This document shows positions 59,301 to 64,000 of a stretch of DNA of 64,000 nucleotides, one piece after another. Each line of letters starts with the position of its first letter. The stretch's first letter is position 1. A model generated the notes under the pieces. The model saw nothing but the letters and a program-made list of their open reading frames with translations. It was not told where the DNA came from and ran no database searches. The stretch is from Struthidea cinerea (taxonomy: Eukaryota > Chordata > Aves > Passeriformes > Corcoracidae): the NCBI GenBank assembly GCA_013397865.1, contig VZTI01004091.1:121215-185214 (forward strand), read 5' to 3'. A program made the translations under genes and the position numbers.

Positions 59301-62300
59301 ATCAATGAAAAATAGTGCAAGCAAGCAAGAAAGAAAGCACTGAAATGGAACCTCTCTGAAGGTATCTTGGGGAGAGGGGCTCATTGTCCCATTCTTTTCA
59401 CATCAAGAATTTAATTTTGCATTCTCTTTGTCTGTCCTGAGATACAGTTGCAGTTATTCTACACTGGTTACTTTTTCTTTCTTTTCATCCACTTAGGTAG
59501 CCTCCACTGGCAGAGAGAGAGCCAGAATGGGAGAGATCTAGCCACAAATTAAATCATTTGGCTGTCCCCTGCCAATGTGATTCTTGAATAAGTTTGAACT
59601 GCACTCAAATGCAGAATGGCATCCCCTTTCCTGAATACTAGAAGGAACTGCAGTTCTCCAATTTCCCTCATTTTCCATTCCCATTTTTAACATCTGTTTT
59701 TACAGAGAAATTACATGTCTGTAGCCTCCAGATTTCATTATGCTCCTGCTACACAGGATGCAGATATACCTTACAGAACCTGATTACCTATACTTCACTT
59801 TAAGCAACTTCTACAAAAAGGTACCGACTTAAATTGTCCCTCTGAAAAGACCTACAGTAAAATGTTATTAGCAGAACATTTAAAAAATCCCCAAAAGCTA
59901 TTTGCTTTTTAGTGCCAGGGACATTCCTGTTCCTATGTACGTAAACTGTTTACACCCATCCCCCATGAATTCCTAAGACAGTTTCTCTTATATTAAGCTT
60001 CCTTTTGGTGCCCATAGCAACACCATCTAGTACTGAAATGTTCCTGCAGGGTTTGCAGGAGTCCTTTCAAAACAAGATGCTGATTCTGCAGTTACTGCAC
60101 ACCCAGCTACTTGTATCAGATTCGTAGTCTGAACCCTCAATAGCACACGGAAGGCAATTCCTGTGGCCGCTGACTGTCCTCATCATCATTGGGGACAAAA
60201 CATGTTAAGTATGTTTCCGTTTGTTTGGATTTTCTTCCCAAAACCAACTTGAGTTTTTTTGATTTTTGCATTTTGAGTCTACTTAACTGTTTGAAGAAAT
60301 GGAAAAAGGTGGTGGGCTTTGCAATTTGAGGTGATTTTGCTGTTTTATTTTCATTTATCTATCTCCAAAAGCACTGACATGCAAATTGATCTCTGCCCTT
60401 TTGTATGTAGCTTGGGAGCTACTTTCTGATCTTGAGGACAATGGTGTGAAGGCAGAAAAGGTGCATTTGGTTAAGAACCAGACTGGGAAAAGTTCATGGG
60501 AAGTCCCAATGGCTGGCTCCTGCAGCTCAGGAACTTTCACCAGAGCTAGTGTACTGGGAGCCCAGCTCCTTTTGGGACACGTGGTAGGGGTCAGAGTCAC
60601 CTACACTGCGCTGGAACTTGGCAGAAGCCACAGATGTACATGGCGGGGCAAAAGGGAAGGACCCATGTCATTGCCACTGCCCCATCTATCCGTGTGCATT
60701 GGGATTGAGGAGGCTCTAAAACAGCTGTGTGAGCCTGGCTGCCCCCATGCCTTGTCCCTGCATGCTGGAGATGTCAGCAGATTTCCACTGGAGTGCAGAA
60801 GGCTGAGGATGTACCCCTAGGTGTGCTCAGAGCCTCGTAGTCCCCTGTTCCAGATCGTCAGGCTGAAAAGAAATAATGCTGCTTTCAACCACCAGAGTCA
60901 TGCCCATTGTCAGTACCAGTCATTTATATGATTTTGGCTAAAAGAATGGAAAGGATCAGGGTAGTGGCAATATGCACTTTGTTCGCTCATTTTGAACATT
61001 GTATTTCATTTAAATTCTGTGTTGTGCCATGCTGCGTGCTGGAAAATGTACCCTAGGATATTTTTAAAGCTATAAAAGTTCAGTAAATGGAGACTTCTCT
61101 GCAGGACTCAGCTATTAAATCTTTCCTGGAAAGGGGGAGCCACGTCCATTAAAAAATTCATATTCTGGTAAGACTAATCACATCTTTGTGCTACTAAAGT
61201 ATGCTTGAATTCAGATGTTAATCGCATAAATATTTGCCTGTTATACATTGTGTAGAACAAACGCCACAGTTTGGCAGAGTTAAATAACCCCTTATCTCTG
61301 AAGTTATCTTGAGAACATGGAAATATTTGGGACATATGTTCAGGGTGAAGGCGGAACACTCGCCACAGTGAGGCAAAATAATCCCTTCCCTTGCCATCAT
61401 TTAGCAAGAGAAAAGTTCACCTGGAGTGCAGCTGCACGGACCCTGTGCTGTGCATGGCAGTGCAGGCTGAGCTCTGCTCCCTGCTCTGAGCACGGGGCCC
61501 CTGCCTGAGGACACCAGCAGCACCCCAAGAAGGGCATGGATGTTGCTGGTGGATATAATACGGACATTATTTTGTACAGATGTATGGACATTTGGCCTTT
61601 GTACAGAAAGTGGGCAAGGGGTGGTAAGAGCCCCCTCAGCCCTGCTGGTGCTCTGAGAGATGCCTTAGGTGTGATGGCAAGGAATCAGATTCAGGTGTGC
61701 AGCAGGTTTGTGCTCCGAATGGAAAAACAAGGCCTGGTAAAAGGGAATGCTTGAAACTCCTTTGGAGGAGATGGGCCACGAATCACCCTCCTCTGGACTG
61801 GCTCTGGCAGTCATTCCAGAGCAGGAGTTAAGCTGTCCAGACAGTGCTTGGAGGTTGCAAAATGCGCACATTTCTTCCTTGCAACCTTCACACAAACTGT
61901 GAAAAAGGTGTAATTCTGAATAACTAAGAATTTAATTCCGAATTTAATTTTGCATTTACTGTTCATTAAAAAATAACAGGTTTTTATGAGTCAAATAGCC
62001 TTTTCAACTCACAAGGAGATATGAATGACTTCTAACATTACTACTGGGCAATCATATTTTTATCCGATGTCATTCTTCCTACCCAGCATTAAATTCCCCG
62101 TTACTGACAATTAACTCCTTGTGTGGTCATTGCTACATTGCCTTGAGCAAAATCACGATCTCAGGAAATTTCCTTTGTTTCAAGGCTGGCAACCTGGTAA
62201 GCATATCTAGCCCATGGGACAGTTTCTTCCACCCTTCTGGGAATACAGCTCGTGCAGAGGAAAACAAAATTGGGGGTAGTATTGTCTGTGTTGCAGGAAC

Positions 62301-64000
62301 AGAGGATTACAGTGGGGAGGAAAGGATGAATTTGCAGCCCAGCATGGATCTGGCAGGATTTATTTGATAATTTGATCAAGAAGTGCTACATTAACATTTC
62401 TATACTAGACAGGGTCAGAGCACAAGGTTGGAGTTAGAAGTAGCATCCAAACGTACTAAATTGCTTGATCCCAGCTGGCACAAACAGGACTAGACAGGAG
62501 TTTGAAAAAAGAGAGAGAAAAAATCTGGACCAGTACATTTGTTTATAAACACAAGTGCTAGAAATATCATTTTTACAATTGGTTTATAATGAATCTTAGG
62601 TTTTCATCCTGGGTGGGGTTTTTGTTTGTTTATTTGGTTTTTTGTACTCTCTATCTTTTTATTAGGGAATGTTTCTTTTATGCAAAGGAATCCTGATTCT
62701 ACACAAACCTTGAGAAAAAAACATTTTTGTTGTGATGGTTTTTAAGTAGAAACTGCAATCTGAAAGAATTTTCTTCCATTTCGTAAGAAAACTTCTCTTG
62801 TGAAGATGCATTAATCCTGTAAATGTTAACAAAATACCCGTTTCACACCAGGCTGCACCTTCCTTGTATTTGTTTTTTATTTAAATTTCAGAAAGATCCC
62901 AGATGCGGGGTCCGATTCATCATTTCATTCATTCTGGTTTATGCTGGTATAAATCTGTTGCTTCTGAGCGAATTTAAATTCTTTTGGGTTAATTTAAATT
63001 AGTAAAAACACCTCTCAAGACACATGCTGCCTCTTTCTGAATGTCTAGAAAGTTCCTGAAAAAACTCACAATGAAATTTTTCTCCAGATGGTTTCTAATG
63101 ATAATAATAAATCACATCCAAAGCTGTCTGTGTGCATGCGAGGCAATGCATACTTTATCTAATTAAAAAAAAGAAACTAAGAGAAGAAAAATTACTAAAT
63201 GCAAGAATTCCTGTGTAACTCGTGGCTGTCAGGTTGCTCTCACTTTTAATTCTTGTCCCAATTCTTAATCCAAACTCATAGTCTGTGTTTCTTGCAATGG
63301 AGATCCTAGCCTCCCTTCCAAAAACCTGTTTTGCTACATGTAGCCGCTAATGAGAGGAAATCTGGGCTTGTGCCCAGCTATCGTTAGCTTTAAAAAATTC
63401 TCTCTTCTGATAGTCAGAACCAATATTTACCGAGTCAAGAAATGCCATTCCTCATCTGAACACTCTGAATGCTTGTACCCAGTCATAACCCATCCCTTTG
63501 TTATCATTTTGCTCTGCTGAACAAACACAGGTTCTTTTCTTAGAATTACGAAAAATCATATTTGTTGATAGTAGAAATTATTTTTTAACAACTAAAGCAG
63601 TAATCAGATATCTGATACAGAAGTTTGGAGAATGAAGTATAGCTAATCTAAGAGAAATTATGAATTTTAGCCCCTGAAACTATAGAAACTGTTCAGATTA
63701 GTTGCTTTTAATCCCATTTAACTACAGCTCCCCATTTCATTCTTCTAATCTTTCCTCACAAAAACATCCTTCCAACTTCTCAGTCATGTTCTCTATCCTC
63801 CTTGGAATTTCTCTCTATTTGTCTACATATTTTGAGCATAAAGAGAGGCCCAGGGAGAATGCAGGATTCTAGGAGGGACTCTGTCACCATTGTGTTAAAT
63901 CCGTAATTAAAAAGGGTTAAAGTTAATATATTTAAGCTACAACAGCAAAACCACTTGATCACACATGACAACAGAAGTATTTATAATTATAATGATTGTC

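Larger units (their letters stand above)
48721..64000. other. Intergenic desert downstream
   Basis: No supported gene. Small features: an (ATTT)n run at 49772-49792, poly-A plus GA tract at 56279-56305, and locally GC-richer blocks at about 60390-60850 and 61400-61880. The 50650-51180 stretch has several TAATTA/AATTA homeodomain-type cores. No transposon was recognised with confidence. Confidence 0.5.

Noticed and set aside
60386..60820. 144-codon + strand open frame
   Set aside because: No recognisable family. The GC-richer base composition lowers stop frequency. Kept only as a finding to test, not as a gene.
61765..61805. Possible CR1 3' region (CCTCCTCTGGACTGGCTC)
   Set aside because: Only about 20 bases resemble the CR1 sequence I remember; the neighbouring bases do not continue the match.
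1..64000. NKX2-1, NKX2-8, PAX9, SFTA3 or BRMS1L exons expected from mammalian synteny
   Set aside because: I found no homeodomain, paired-domain or other matching coding segment in the window.
1..64000. tRNA, rRNA, CRISPR array, or an intact retrovirus or transposon
   Set aside because: No T-loop/anticodon arrangement, no regularly spaced direct repeats, no long viral or transposase-like frames were seen on either strand.

Overview
This is vertebrate chromosomal DNA, AT-rich with low gene density, and most likely from a bird. Four things point that way: decayed CR1-type LINE coding fragments, a sauropsid-style MIR/CORE-SINE copy, several decayed palindromic elements of the kind I recall from turtle and crocodilian genomes, and no mammalian Alu, B1 or L1 sequence. 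Species and chromosome cannot be read from the window. Every family assignment here is by recognition of the translated or aligned sequence, not by a database search.

One protein-coding gene is present: MBIP (MAP3K12-binding inhibitory protein 1), on the + strand. Eight coding exons between 33995 and 44801 join in frame into 298 codons plus a TAA stop. Splice sites are canonical GT/AG and the phases agree at every junction. The predicted protein follows mammalian MBIP closely from about residue 45 to the C-terminus. The missing first coding exon is expected in a CpG island (about 29340-30060), which a 252-base run of N (29515-29766) interrupts. The annotated protein therefore lacks its start. 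The 3' end has three poly(A) signals within 850 bases of the stop.

Layout: 1-29.3 kb is intergenic desert with old repeats (MIR-like SINE near 3.0 kb, LINE reverse-transcriptase fossils near 5.2, 12.4 and 25.4 kb, palindromic element remnants near 12.8, 24.1 and 26.0 kb). From 29.3 to 30.1 kb is the promoter CpG island with the gap. From 30 to 45.6 kb is MBIP, whose intron 2 carries a small hAT-like element with terminal inverted repeats and a probable target-site duplication. From 45.7 to 64 kb is desert again, holding two CR1 fragments joined tail to tail near 48.46 kb and otherwise no gene I can support. In mammals MBIP lies in the NKX2-1/NKX2-8/PAX9 neighbourhood, so the flanking deserts may hold long-range enhancers. 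That is inference from known synteny; none of those genes is in the window.

Most open reading frames above 60 codons here are chance ORFs in AT-rich DNA. I found no tRNA, rRNA, CRISPR array or intact mobile element, and no evidence for a novel multi-gene system. The most useful observations are the hAT-like element, the in-frame 39-base microexon that carries the nuclear localisation signal, the tandem NAGNAG acceptor after it, the fused CR1 pair, and the assembly gap over exon 1.
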